DNA of 64,000 nucleotides, from contig NZ_LXTW01000001.1 in NCBI RefSeq assembly GCF_001679005.1, positions 159,698-223,697 on the forward strand, written 5' to 3'. The DNA comes from Moraxella nonliquefaciens (GTDB lineage: Bacteria; Pseudomonadota; Gammaproteobacteria; Pseudomonadales; Moraxellaceae). Below are positions 45,640-54,355 of this stretch, in pieces. Both the position numbers and the translations under genes were made by a program. The number at the start of each line of letters is the position of its first letter. Position 1 is the stretch's first letter. Below the pieces are notes generated by a model that was not told where the DNA came from, ran no database searches, and worked only from the letters and a program-made list of their open reading frames with translations.

Positions 45640-45807
45640 GGATTTGCCTTAAAAGTGAATAAATTGAGTAGATTATGGGGTTATTATACAATATTTTATC
45701 TTGCCATTAAAGCACGTCGCACCAGATATTACAAGTTGCTTTATGCCAAAGTTTGTGCCATTTGTGGGGGTTTTTCTGCTAAAATATAAAGATTTTAGGA
45801 GTAGAAT

Positions 45808-46506
45808 ATGACACAAATATCCCATCATGCAACATCAAACGCACTTATCAGACACCATATGGCAGTCAAAGAGCGTCTTTGTGCCATCAATGACCAATAT
45901 CAAATCCACCCCAAAGCGGTGCTACTTGCCGTCTCAAAAACCAGACCATCATCGGACATTGCCACGTTGTATCAGGCAGGACAAGGTGATTTTGGTGAAA
46001 ATTACTTACAAGAGGCCTTGATAAAAATGAGCGAACTGGCACATTTACCAATAACGTGGCACTACATCGGACACATTCAGCGAAACAAAACCAAAGACAT
46101 TGCCACACATTTTGACTGGGTGCAGACCGTGGAGCGAGATATTATTGCTAAGCGTCTCAATGACCAACGCCCCGATGAACTGCCACCTCTTAACGTACTC
46201 ATTCAAATTAATATTGATGATGAGATGAGCAAATCAGGCTGTCATATAGACGAATTGGATGAGCTCATTAAAGTCATCATAAGTTTGCCAAAACTGACTT
46301 TGCGAGGGCTTATGATTATCCCAAATAAAGACGGTACAGATGCTTTTGTGCGTACCAAGGCACTGTTTGACGACATCAAAGCACGTTTTAATTTAGCTCA
46401 ATTTGATACCTTATCCATGGGCATGAGTGGCGATATGGAACAGGCACTGGCACATGGTTCAACCATGGTGCGAGTGGGGACGGCGATATTTGGCAAGCGA
46501 GATTAG
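45808..46506 (+). CDS. yggS: PLP-homeostasis protein (YggS/PROSC)
   Basis: 232 residues. AVLLAVSKTRPSSDI (PLP-binding Lys), FGENYLQEA, WHYIGHIQRNKTK and LSMGMSGDMEQALAHGSTMVRVGTAIFG define the YggS family, a TIM-barrel PLP carrier that balances free vitamin B6 and amino acid pools. AGGAG lies before the ATG. Confidence 0.95.
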   Translation: MTQISHHATSNALIRHHMAVKERLCAINDQYQIHPKAVLLAVSKTRPSSDIATLYQAGQGDFGENYLQEALIKMSELAHLPITWHYIGHIQRNKTKDIATHFDWVQTVERDIIAKRLNDQRPDELPPLNVLIQINIDDEMSKSGCHIDELDELIKVIISLPKLTLRGLMIIPNKDGTDAFVRTKALFDDIKARFNLAQFDTLSMGMSGDMEQALAHGSTMVRVGTAIFGKRD

Positions 46507-46520
46507 CACTGACAATCATC

Positions 46521-47081
46521 TTATAACACCGAACGGGCGTCTTTGGTGATTTTTTCAATCAAGGCTTTGGCACGTTCATTAGCCAAAATCTGATTTTTAC
46601 GGTCGTTATTTAGGCTCTGACATTGGTCATATAGCTCCAAACAGGTCAGCACCAACAGTTCTTCATTGCTGGGGTTTTTGCCTTTGATGGCACGGCGAAG
46701 TTCACGGATTTTATCATTAATGTATGTGCCTGCTTGTTCTAGCTGTGCCACCTCATCAATAGGGCAGGTAATGCGATGCGATGACCCTGCAATACTCAAA
46801 TCAACCACTTTAAAATTCGGTTTATCCGCCTTGTTGGTGGTTTTGGTTGGAGCTTTGGGCGTGTTAGGCATGGGGACGGCGGAGGTTGTATCATCTGTAT
46901 TGCGATGATTTTGGTCAAGATTTTGACTTTGTTTTGGCGGATGATTTGTCTTGTGATGTGTTTTTTGTTCAGAAGTGTCATTTGAAGTGTCATTTGACTG
47001 CTCTGGGGCAGATGTCTTGTGTGATGGGCTAACCTTGATGTTGGTTTTGGTACCAAATTTGATGGCAGAATGAATGTTCAT
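46521..47081 (-). CDS. zapA: Cell division protein ZapA with long N-terminal extension
   Basis: 186 residues. The ZapA domain is the last ~100: VVDLSIAGSSHRITCPIDEVAQLEQAGTYINDKIRELRR and a C-terminal coiled coil. It cross-links FtsZ filaments. The first ~85 residues are a polar Thr/Asn/Pro/Lys-rich extension that most ZapA proteins lack; it may be a disordered linker. AAGGAC lies before the ATG. Confidence 0.88.
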   Translation of the reverse strand: MNIHSAIKFGTKTNIKVSPSHKTSAPEQSNDTSNDTSEQKTHHKTNHPPKQSQNLDQNHRNTDDTTSAVPMPNTPKAPTKTTNKADKPNFKVVDLSIAGSSHRITCPIDEVAQLEQAGTYINDKIRELRRAIKGKNPSNEELLVLTCLELYDQCQSLNNDRKNQILANERAKALIEKITKDARSVL

Positions 47082-47100
47082 GGGTGTGTCCTTGTTTTAT

Positions 47101-47463
47101 TTAATAATTTTGGTTATCAATTTTACTAAGCCATGTTTGAATGACTTCGGCACGGCTGATGGCAAGAGCATTTTTTTGGTTAAGCTCGTTGTTTTCTTTG
47201 GTTAAACGCTCGTTATCTTGACCAAGCTCATCTAGGCGGCTGTTTAGCTCATCTTGGGCGGACAGTAATTCTTTGACACGTGCATGCAAGCTGCTGTTTT
47301 CGTCTTTAATTTGGCTGATTTTAAGTTGCAACTGACTGATTTGGTTAGGGCTGTCATCATGTGCCAATTTATGTTTAAGATTGGCAAGTTCGGTAGCAGT
47401 GATGTTATAGCGTGCTTTTAGCTCGGAGACGGTCTGTTCTAAGAGTTGTAATTGGGTTAGCAT
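47101..47463 (-). CDS. Coiled-coil protein, ZapB-like / TIGR02449 type
   Basis: 120 residues, almost entirely heptad repeats (LEQTVSELKARYNITATELANLKHKLA and NERLTKENNELNQKN), with no membrane segment. Small coiled-coil proteins of this kind sit directly upstream of zapA in many gammaproteobacteria and are annotated as ZapB-like. A division role is inferred from position. AGGAA lies before the ATG. Confidence 0.8.
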   Translation of the reverse strand: MLTQLQLLEQTVSELKARYNITATELANLKHKLAHDDSPNQISQLQLKISQIKDENSSLHARVKELLSAQDELNSRLDELGQDNERLTKENNELNQKNALAISRAEVIQTWLSKIDNQNY

Positions 47464-47616
47464 GGGTATTCCTAGGATGGTGAGACGATAAGCGATTACC
47501 AGAGAGCTGATGTGTGGTCTGTTATTGTAGCATGAGATGTTAAAAATACAAAACGCCCTTGACTTTTATCAAAATGATGGCATTTAAAGGACAATTTAAG
47601 CAACAGCGAGAACCTT

Positions 47617-48264
47617 ATGAATGATGATTTGTCAGGATTTAATGATTGGACAGAAGCATTTAGCACATGGACGGATGTCTCTATCAGTGAATTGCATGGT
47701 CTTATGAGTGCCTTGATGATGGCATGTTACCCCACGGATGTGGCAGGATGGTCAGCGATATTAACCGAGCTTAGCTTTACCTTGCCTGATGAGCGGGCGA
47801 TACAGCTTTTGGTAGAGTATGGTGAAGATGTCAGTTTTGCCCTAAAAGATAAAGATGATGCCTATGGCTATGAGCCATTGGTGCCTGATGATGAACATGA
47901 GTTGTCCGAGCGTTTTTTGGCATTAAAAGACTGGGCAGGTGGCTTTATCACAGGGCTTGGTGTGGCAGAGATGACCCTAACAGATGATGAGCGTGAGCAA
48001 GTCTCTGACCTTGCCAAAATCGCCAGCATTCGCCCTGATGCAGAAGATGAATTTGATGGCGACGAAGCGGAGTATCTGTATTTGTTTGAATTTGCTCGCA
48101 TGGTGCCCGTGAGTCTGTCCAACCGCAAACGCAAAAACATGGCGGATCTGTCTATTATCAAAGGCTTATCCCCTGACCGTCTCACCGCCAGCGAAGTCCA
48201 AAAAGCACAACAAGCCAAAAAAGAGATGCCATTTACCTTTGATGCGATGGATAAAAAGCAGTAG
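47617..48264 (+). CDS. UPF0149 (YgfB/YecA) family protein
   Basis: 215 residues. ISELHGLMSALMMACYP near the start and LKDWAGGFITGLGVAEM in the middle are family motifs of this helical, acidic protein. It lies divergent to zapA, a conserved arrangement. A Lys-rich C-terminal tail (KKEMPFTFDAMDKKQ) follows. In pseudomonads YgfB homologues modulate gene expression; the role here is unknown. Confidence 0.88.
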   Translation: MNDDLSGFNDWTEAFSTWTDVSISELHGLMSALMMACYPTDVAGWSAILTELSFTLPDERAIQLLVEYGEDVSFALKDKDDAYGYEPLVPDDEHELSERFLALKDWAGGFITGLGVAEMTLTDDEREQVSDLAKIASIRPDAEDEFDGDEAEYLYLFEFARMVPVSLSNRKRKNMADLSIIKGLSPDRLTASEVQKAQQAKKEMPFTFDAMDKKQ

Positions 48265-48499
48265 GCGGATTTAATCAGCAGAATTAAAATCAGCCAATCC
48301 GATATGGGTACAAATTACAATTTAATCAAAAACATCCATCAAATGGGCATGATTATCATGTCCTTTTATTTTTATATAAATAATAAAATGTCATATGCCA
48401 TTTTGATAAAAACCTATCATAAAAACCTATTAAGCTTAAAGGATGGTTTTGCATTTTTAAAATACTCTTTATTGTTTATCTTTAAAAAATAGAATAAAG

Positions 48500-48736
48500 G
48501 GCGATAAAGTCATCATCTCGTGCGTGTCTCGCTGTGGCTCGTGCCAAAATTGCCAAAAACAGCTTTACGCTCATTGCCATGCTGATGGTGGTTGGATTAT
48601 GGGGTTTATTTTCTATATCAAATCATTGTCAAGCAGTGCAAAATTACTGTTTGGTGCAACCTATTGGCTAGGGCAATTTAGTTGGAATTTTGCATTTGTA
48701 TTTGCAATATTAGCCATAAAATTTATCTACGGCTAG
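48500..48736 (+). pseudogene. Zinc-dependent alcohol dehydrogenase fragment
   Basis: The frame reads GDKVIISCVSRCGSCQNCQK then QLYAHC and DGGWIMG, the structural-zinc loop region of zinc alcohol dehydrogenases. After about 48606 similarity stops, and an unrelated hydrophobic stretch runs to the stop at 48736. Neither the catalytic N-terminus nor the Rossmann domain is present, so this is a remnant. Confidence 0.65.
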
Positions 48737-48875
48737 TTTTTATTTTGGAGGGATATGTTATTTTATCGTTAAAATGGTGTTTTTTAATTTATTTTTACTC
48801 ATATTATCTATAACAAATTTTCAATATTATAGATAACCAAATTCAATTAATTTTTACTTGGCTAAGGAGCTAATT

Positions 48876-48908
48876 ATGTCTAATATAACCGAACAAAAAA
48901 GCCCATAG
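48876..48908 (+). pseudogene. Truncated gene start (10 codons) ended by the palindromic repeat
   Basis: AAGGAG precedes an ATG reading MSNITEQKSP, then TAG supplied by the repeat. The start resembles the MSNLT of the RTX gene, and the cut is after AGC, as at 53018 and 54347. Probably the stub of another RTX-type gene. Confidence 0.5.
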
Positions 48909-48998
48909 GTTGGGTTGAGCTTGCGAAACCCAACAAGTTCAATGGGTTATATCATAAACGCTTGGGTTACGCTATCGCTAACCTAGCCTACATGGGCT
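48900..48998. repeat. Palindromic repeat R1 (diverged copy)
   Basis: 99 bases bounded by AGCCCATAGG and CCTACATGGGCT, with GGTTGGGTT...AACCC-type inner repeats. It is related to the 96-bp copies at 53018 and 54347. Confidence 0.75.
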
Positions 48999-49108
48999 TA
49001 ATTTTTCTTGATAATATTTTAAAACAATAATAAAAACGATAGTAAACAGAAAGTTTTTGTGTTATGACAGCCCACCACCTCCACAAAATACCAATTAGCA
49101 TTTAAAAG

Positions 49109-49387
49109 ATGACAAACTACTCACAATACCACCAATCAATGTTAGAAAACCTACACAGCAACCCAAATAATCTAACAAAATTAGAAACCCTAGCCAATGA
49201 AGGAAATGCTGATGTCGCCTATATGTTGGGTTGGTGCTATTTTAAGGGTGAACGCTTACCCAAAGATTTTGATAAAAGTATGGCTTGGCTAGAAAAAGCC
49301 AAAACACTGGGCGGTGATAGAGCTGAAGAGCTGATGGTGTATTGTTGGTTTTTGCAGATAGCAGAATTGAGAAAAAAATATGAATGA
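49109..49387 (+). CDS. Sel1-like repeat protein (short)
   Basis: 92 residues. NADVAYMLGWCYFKGERLPKDFDKSMAWLEKAKTLGG is a Sel1/TPR-like helical repeat, typical of small protein-interaction modules. It overlaps the first small membrane-anchored paralogue by 8 bases and may be its accessory or immunity partner. No signal peptide is seen. Confidence 0.65.
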   Translation: MTNYSQYHQSMLENLHSNPNNLTKLETLANEGNADVAYMLGWCYFKGERLPKDFDKSMAWLEKAKTLGGDRAEELMVYCWFLQIAELRKKYE

Positions 49388-49809
49388 AAAAGACAAAAAG
49401 CAATTAAGAATGATGGAAATAACAGGCGGTGTGCTATTAATTTTATATGCACTGTGTCAATGGGTATTTTTTCCTTATATTGCAAGTAGTAAAAGCAGAG
49501 AAAGGAGAGTTTAAAGAAGCTTGTGCTTATGTGGTTGGTAGGGAAAAAACAAAAGCTTCCCACAAAAATATCATTATGATTAATGGCAAGTATTATGATG
49601 ATATTGATATATTTGCAATTTCTGCTACTTTACCAACAAATAAACAGATAGTTTGGGATAATTTCCCTATTAAAAAAAAACGTAGTCATTTATCAAAAAT
49701 AGAACCCAACATCTGCAAAAAAGTCCAGTATGTTGAAGTCTATAACATATTTGGCTTTAAAAAATTTTATTTATACGATTATCTTAACCAACAAGCACCA
49801 AAAACATAA
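49380..49809 (+). pseudogene. First copy of the small membrane-anchored paralogue, frameshifted
   Basis: The frame from ATG 49380 (overlapping the previous stop) has the membrane helix and FFPYIAS, then ends at 49514. The rest of the family sequence (VKAEKGEFKEACAYVV and the conserved C-terminus) continues in the next frame to 49809. Comparison with copies 2 and 3 places a one-base gain near 49483-49490. It could be a real lesion or a sequencing error. Confidence 0.65.
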
Positions 49810-49825
49810 CTTAGAGTTTTTTATA

Positions 49826-50248
49826 ATGACAAACGAAACATTTGGTAGAATTTGCTTTGCTGTTGCACTCTTGCTAATAGGCTCAAGAACGCTTGGTGAT
49901 TATGTCATCTTTCCTTATATTGCAGTAACAAAAGCAGAAAAAGGCGAGTTTAAAGAGGCCTGTGCTTATGTGGTTGACAAGAAAAAAACAACACGGAGTG
50001 CTGAGCAGTTTGTTATTAAATTAAGTAATCGACTTTATGATGAATACGATATATTTCCAACCACAGGTGCATCTTTTTTTTATAGAGACAAATGGAATAA
50101 TTTTCCAATTCGTGCCAAGCATAGATCTTTTGTTGTTATAGAACCCAACACCTGCAAAAAAGTCCAATATGTTGAAGTCTATAACATATTTGGCTTTAAA
50201 AAATTTTATTTATACGATTATCTTAACCAACAAGCACCAAAAACATAA
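49826..50248 (+). CDS. Small membrane-anchored protein, tandem copy 2
   Basis: 140 residues from ATG 49826. An N-terminal membrane helix (about 8-30), then FPYIAVTKAEKGEFKEACAYVV, a variable middle (about 52-100), and a conserved end EPNTCKKVQYVEVYNIFGFK. Two conserved Cys flank the variable part. The gene's ends are almost identical in DNA to copy 3 while the middle differs. No known family; an immunity or secreted-effector partner role is possible. Confidence 0.7.
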   Translation: MTNETFGRICFAVALLLIGSRTLGDYVIFPYIAVTKAEKGEFKEACAYVVDKKKTTRSAEQFVIKLSNRLYDEYDIFPTTGASFFYRDKWNNFPIRAKHRSFVVIEPNTCKKVQYVEVYNIFGFKKFYLYDYLNQQAPKT

Positions 50249-50264
50249 CTTAGAGTTTTTTATA

Positions 50265-50672
50265 ATGACAAACGAAACATTTGGTAGAATTTGCTTTGCT
50301 GTTGCACTCTTGCTAATAGGCTCAAGAACGCTTGGTGATTATGTCATCTTTCCTTATATTGCAGTAACAAAAGCAGAAAAAGGTGAGTTCAAAGAGGCTT
50401 GTGCTTATGTGGTGGGTACAAAAAAAGAAAGAAATTCTGATGCTACCATTATCAGGATTAATGGTGCACAATATAAAAGCAGAGAAATATTACCTTTAGA
50501 ACACAAAGCAAGCATTAAAAGAAAGGAGTGGCTCAAATTTCCACTTGGTCAAGACTTCAAAGGTCTTTTAACCGTAGAACCCAACACCTGCAAAAAAGTC
50601 CAGTATGTTGAAGTCTATAACATATTTGGCTTTAAAAAGTTTTATTTATACGATTATCTTAACCAACCCTAG
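50265..50672 (+). CDS. Small membrane-anchored protein, tandem copy 3
   Basis: 135 residues with the same N-terminal helix and C-terminal EPNTCKKVQYVEVYNIFGFK as copy 2 but a different middle (TKKERNSDATIIRINGAQYK). It is directly upstream of the short RTX gene (9 bases), suggesting co-transcription. Confidence 0.7.
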   Translation: MTNETFGRICFAVALLLIGSRTLGDYVIFPYIAVTKAEKGEFKEACAYVVGTKKERNSDATIIRINGAQYKSREILPLEHKASIKRKEWLKFPLGQDFKGLLTVEPNTCKKVQYVEVYNIFGFKKFYLYDYLNQP

Positions 50673-50681
50673 GAGACTACT

Positions 50682-51731
50682 ATGTCTAAAATTCAAGTTC
50701 CAACCCAACACCAAACCGATGGTTTTTTGGGCACTGTCAGTGCTGTTAATAATATTTGGTCTGGCTTTAATAGTTTTAGTCAAAGCAATACAGAGGAGAC
50801 TGCTCGCTCGGCTCAGCTTTTTCTTTCAGATTTTATCGGTATTTTAAAAGCTCATACCGAGTCTTCTACTTTTCAAAAAATTGCTAAGGTGGTGGATGTC
50901 AATAAAATATATCAAATTATTGATAGGATTTATCAAAATATAGATAAATTCAATGAAGATGTTAAAAACAATAATGGCTATGTTCAAAAATCAACCATTA
51001 TTGACATCTTCGCCGATATGACTGCCTTGGTTGATACGATGTTGGACTTTGTGGGTAAAGTGCCAGCCATTAAATTTAATCCAGTTAATGTCGTATTTAA
51101 CATCATCTCTTTTTATGCAACCACCACCAGTAACTCTATGAACAGCCACCCTGATTGGAATGATAAGCAGGTCATTCACACCAGTGAGATTGATAACTTT
51201 TTATTAGATGGTGCGTTATTAACTTTGGAAAATTGGCCTGTGTTAATTAAGCCATTACTGGATGTCTTTGACAACTTTGTGCCTGAGTATTTGCAAAACT
51301 GGGTAACACCTGACCCTACCGAGTTTATGGGTGATGCAGATGGCAAACCAGCCAATGATGTGATTGACCCTAGAAAATTCTTTGATGATGCTTATCGAAT
51401 TTATGGTGGTGCAGGCAATGACACGCTATATGGTGGCTCAAAGAGTGATGTATTAGACGGAGACACAGGCAACGACACCCTCATCGGTGGCGAAGGTGCT
51501 GATAATTTGCTTGGCGGAGACGGATTCGACACCTACCACATCTCCGACCACGACACCATCTTTGATGCTGATGGCAAAGGACGTATTCTCTTTGACAACA
51601 AACCCCTACCCACAGACTTTATCCTAAAACAAGGCTCATCAGGCATATGGGAAGCCAAAGACAGTGCAGGCAATGTGCTATATACTGCCATCAGAGAAGT
51701 AAATGACTCAGTCTACCAAAATATTGCCTAA
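50682..51731 (+). CDS. Short RTX protein (apparently truncated)
   Basis: 349 residues. The first ~235 residues are helical with hydrophobic stretches and no known domain. Three to four calcium-binding RTX nonapeptides follow (YGGAGNDTLYGGSKSDVLDG, then GNDTLIGGEGADNLLGGDG). The last part, from GFDTYHISDHDTIF, is nearly identical in DNA over about 165 bases to the middle of the large RTX gene (57291-57457), then diverges and stops. The usual long RTX array and C-terminal type I secretion signal are missing, so secretion is doubtful. GGAG lies before the ATG. Confidence 0.75.
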   Translation: MSKIQVPTQHQTDGFLGTVSAVNNIWSGFNSFSQSNTEETARSAQLFLSDFIGILKAHTESSTFQKIAKVVDVNKIYQIIDRIYQNIDKFNEDVKNNNGYVQKSTIIDIFADMTALVDTMLDFVGKVPAIKFNPVNVVFNIISFYATTTSNSMNSHPDWNDKQVIHTSEIDNFLLDGALLTLENWPVLIKPLLDVFDNFVPEYLQNWVTPDPTEFMGDADGKPANDVIDPRKFFDDAYRIYGGAGNDTLYGGSKSDVLDGDTGNDTLIGGEGADNLLGGDGFDTYHISDHDTIFDADGKGRILFDNKPLPTDFILKQGSSGIWEAKDSAGNVLYTAIREVNDSVYQNIA

Positions 51732-51846
51732 CCATGATATTATCTAAACCAACGTAAAAATAAGTACTAATCTCATTTACATAATGCTACCATAATCACT
51801 CTAAACAATCCCTATATTTTATCAAACTTATCATGGATGACACCCC

Positions 51847-52869
51847 ATGCCCCACCACACCGACACCATTGCCGACTGGCTTGTCTCTAATCGTCTGTAT
51901 GAAGACAATCTGTTTTATTATGCTCTTATCATCTGTTTTTGGTTCTTTATCGGATTTGCTTTTCTTGGCTTTGAGCTAGAAGGATTTAGCTTACAGCAAA
52001 ATCTGTTCTTTAACTTCATATATTATCTTATCATCTGTGCTTGTATGGCACTTTGCCCCTTTTGGTTTAAGCTTTTCTTTTCAAAAACCCACACCGCCAA
52101 ACGAGAACAAGAACTCAATGCCCATCTAAATGAACTAGACGATGACGACCGTCAAGAAGTCGTTGCTTATCTCAATGAAACAGGACAGCTTGCCATGCGA
52201 CCTGCCCAAAGGTGGGCGTTGGTATTTCTTGGGTCATACTTTTTATTTGAAGTGTTTTTTATTTCGGCATGGGTTAAGGACATGGCGTTGGTGTGGCAAC
52301 CTGATTGGGTGATGGGGATTGTGGAGTGGGTGAGAGAGAATACGGCTCTACCACCCATACACGAAAATCATGGACTATTTTATTTAGATTTTAGCCTATC
52401 AAGTGATAAGATTTTGCACACAATGTATACAACGGAAACCGAATTTCTCAATTCAGAGTTTGGCAAAACTGCCTTGTTTTTTCATTTTATTCGTTTTGCA
52501 AATGTTTCATTAATAACCATTGCTATTTGCCTGTCTTTTTTGGATATAATTGGTTGGAGTGGCTTAAAAAAATTCACAGACAGCGACAACAAAGATTACG
52601 ACTTGTTTGCATTTTTAAAATCCTATTTATGGACTTCATTTTTGGCGTTTTTCTGTGCTTTGATGATAATAGGGGGTATATTTGGACTTTGGCGCTCCAT
52701 TAAAACTTCTGCCGAGATGTCTATGAATATTGTAATGTGGCTAGATAATTTGTATTTAAATTTTTGTCTAGCCCTTATGATTATTAGTTTTTTTATTATT
52801 GTTTCTTGGCTTAAAATGAGCAAACTACTTATTTTGGGCGTTATCGACTTTATTAAACAATTTTTTTAA
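51847..52869 (+). CDS. Six-helix membrane protein, RTX-linked, copy 1
   Basis: 340 residues. Predicted helices near 24-45, 52-75, 115-138, 212-235, 258-280 and 293-315. An acidic cytoplasmic loop with LDDDDRQEVVAYLNETGQLAMRP lies between helices 2 and 3. The first ~160 residues are nearly identical to copies 2 and 3, and the rest has diverged. It ends 22 bases before an RTX gene start. Family unknown. Variable half plus toxin linkage fits an immunity protein to a membrane-acting toxin; inferred. Confidence 0.75.
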   Translation: MPHHTDTIADWLVSNRLYEDNLFYYALIICFWFFIGFAFLGFELEGFSLQQNLFFNFIYYLIICACMALCPFWFKLFFSKTHTAKREQELNAHLNELDDDDRQEVVAYLNETGQLAMRPAQRWALVFLGSYFLFEVFFISAWVKDMALVWQPDWVMGIVEWVRENTALPPIHENHGLFYLDFSLSSDKILHTMYTTETEFLNSEFGKTALFFHFIRFANVSLITIAICLSFLDIIGWSGLKKFTDSDNKDYDLFAFLKSYLWTSFLAFFCALMIIGGIFGLWRSIKTSAEMSMNIVMWLDNLYLNFCLALMIISFFIIVSWLKMSKLLILGVIDFIKQFF

Positions 52870-52891
52870 ACCAACCTAACGAGGTATTTTT

Positions 52892-53026
52892 ATGAGTAAT
52901 CTAACTGGTCTAGCAGATGCTTTCTTTATTGAAGAAGCAAGAAAACTTATTGAGAAGCATTCTCTTGGTTCTGTAACCGACAAAGAAGGCTATGAAGAAG
53001 TTTGGGAAGTGGCTTCTAGCCCGTAG
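52892..53026 (+). pseudogene. RTX gene stub 1 (44 codons)
   Basis: ATG 52892, with the same ACGAGG site as the full RTX gene. The 43 codons after it match the start of the 1,514-residue protein (MSNLTGLADAFFIEEARKL), then CCG TAG from the palindromic repeat ends it. The downstream toxin body is absent. Confidence 0.85.
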
Positions 53027-53113
53027 GTTGGGTTGAGTTTACGAAACCCAACATTTTAAGTTCAAGTCCTGAATTTGTTGGGTTTCACTATCGTTCAACC
53101 CAACCTACGGGCT
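53018..53113. repeat. Palindromic repeat R2 (96 bp)
   Basis: AGCCCGTAGGTTGGGTT at one end and the inverse AACCCAACCTACGGGCT at the other, with inner AACCCAAC/GTTGGGTT repeats; it could fold into one long hairpin. It is identical to R3. It supplies the stop of stub 1. Confidence 0.9.
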
Positions 53114-53124
53114 GAGAAAATATA

Positions 53125-53153
53125 TTGACAATGTATTTTTGCTATGTTAAATT
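53125..53153 (+). promoter_or_regulatory. Promoter of membrane gene copy 2
   Basis: TTGACA (53125-53130), 17-base spacer, TAAATT (53148-53153), 30 bases before the ATG at 53183. The same sequence precedes copy 3. Confidence 0.6.
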
Positions 53154-53182
53154 AAAAAGATATTTAAACATATGTACCAAAA

Positions 53183-54208
53183 ATGCCCCACCACACCGAC
53201 ACCATTGCCGACTGGCTTGTCTCTAATCGTCTGTATGAAGACAATCTGTTTTATTATGCTCTTATCATCTGTTTTTGGTTCTTTATCGGATTTGCTTTTC
53301 TTGGCTTTGAGCTAGAAGGATTTAGCTTACAGCAAAATCTGTTCTTTAACTTTGTCTTTTATTTATTTATCTGTACCATGATGGCACTTTGTCCTGTTTG
53401 GTTTAGGCTGTTTTTTGGAAAAACTCACACCGCCAAACGAGAACAAGAATTACACGCCCATCTTGATGAACTAGATGATGACGACCGTCAAGAAGTCGTT
53501 GCTTATCTCAATGAAACAGGACAGCTTGCCATGCGACCTGTTCAAAGATGGGCATTGGTGTTTTTGGGGTCATACTTTTTATTTGAAGTGTTTTTTATCT
53601 CAGCATGGGTTAAGGATTTGACACTGGTGTGGCAACCTGATTGGGTGATGGGGATTGTGGAATGGGTGAGGGGGAATACCAATTTACCACCATTGAATGT
53701 GGATAGGAAGTTGTTTGACTTAGATATTGGGTTGTCAAGCGACAAGATTTTGCATACAATGTATGAATCGGAAACCGAATTTTTGGATTCTGAATTTGGC
53801 AAATCAGCCCTTTTATTTCATTTTTTTAGATTTATTAATGCTCCATTAATTTTTATATCGATACACATGTTATTATATAGATCAATTGGTTGGAGTGGCA
53901 TAAATCGGTTTAAGGTAAAAGAAGAATACCGAAATTTATGCGATTTGTTAAAATCTTATTTATGGGTTTCGTTTTTGGCGTTTTTTTGTGTTCTAATGAT
54001 TGTTGGCACTATTTTGCTAATTCAAAGCTTGGAAATTTCTGCTAGAATGTCCATGAATATAGTGATATGGATTGATAGCTTTTATTTGAATTTTTGTTTT
54101 GTGTTTGCTGTCATTAGTGTTCTTATACTTATTTCATGGCTTAAAATGAGTAAAAAACTTATTTTAAATATTATTAATTTTATCAAACAGTTCTTTCAAC
54201 CAACCTAA
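53183..54208 (+). CDS. Six-helix membrane protein, RTX-linked, copy 2
   Basis: 341 residues. The N-terminal ~160 are nearly identical to copy 1, with the same acidic loop and RWALVFLGSYFLFEVFFISAWVKD helix. The C-terminal half differs (NVDRKLFDLDIGLSSDKILH and a divergent helix 4 region). It carries its own upstream promoter and palindromic repeat, and ends 12 bases before RTX stub 2. Role as for copy 1. Confidence 0.75.
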   Translation: MPHHTDTIADWLVSNRLYEDNLFYYALIICFWFFIGFAFLGFELEGFSLQQNLFFNFVFYLFICTMMALCPVWFRLFFGKTHTAKREQELHAHLDELDDDDRQEVVAYLNETGQLAMRPVQRWALVFLGSYFLFEVFFISAWVKDLTLVWQPDWVMGIVEWVRGNTNLPPLNVDRKLFDLDIGLSSDKILHTMYESETEFLDSEFGKSALLFHFFRFINAPLIFISIHMLLYRSIGWSGINRFKVKEEYRNLCDLLKSYLWVSFLAFFCVLMIVGTILLIQSLEISARMSMNIVIWIDSFYLNFCFVFAVISVLILISWLKMSKKLILNIINFIKQFFQPT

Positions 54209-54220
54209 CGAGGTATTTTT

Positions 54221-54355
54221 ATGAGTAATTTAACTGGTCTTGCAGATGTTTTCTTTCTTGAAGAAGTAAGAAAAATTCTTGAAAAACATTCATTTGGTTC
54301 TGTAACCGACAAAGAAGGCTATGAAGAAGTTTGGGAAGTGGCTTCTAGCCCGTAG
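54221..54355 (+). pseudogene. RTX gene stub 2 (44 codons)
   Basis: A second truncated RTX start, slightly diverged (MSNLTGLADVFFLEEVRKIL), cut after the same codon as stub 1 by repeat R3, which supplies CCG TAG. Confidence 0.85.

Larger units (their letters stand above)
48265..49108. other. Degenerate intergenic region before the RTX locus
   Basis: 844 AT-rich bases holding no intact gene that I can support. It contains an alcohol dehydrogenase fragment, a truncated 10-codon gene start and a palindromic repeat, listed separately. It looks like a graveyard of insertions and deletions. Confidence 0.6.

Noticed and set aside
46500..47620. 6S RNA (ssrS) near zapA
   Set aside because: 6S RNA often follows zapA, but only 14 bases separate zapA from yggS, and the divergent gap 47464-47616 is too short and shows no long bubble-shaped hairpin.
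48304..48492. 62-codon ORF as a gene
   Set aside because: No ribosome-binding site, low-complexity Lys/Ile/Tyr composition, and it lies in decayed intergenic sequence.
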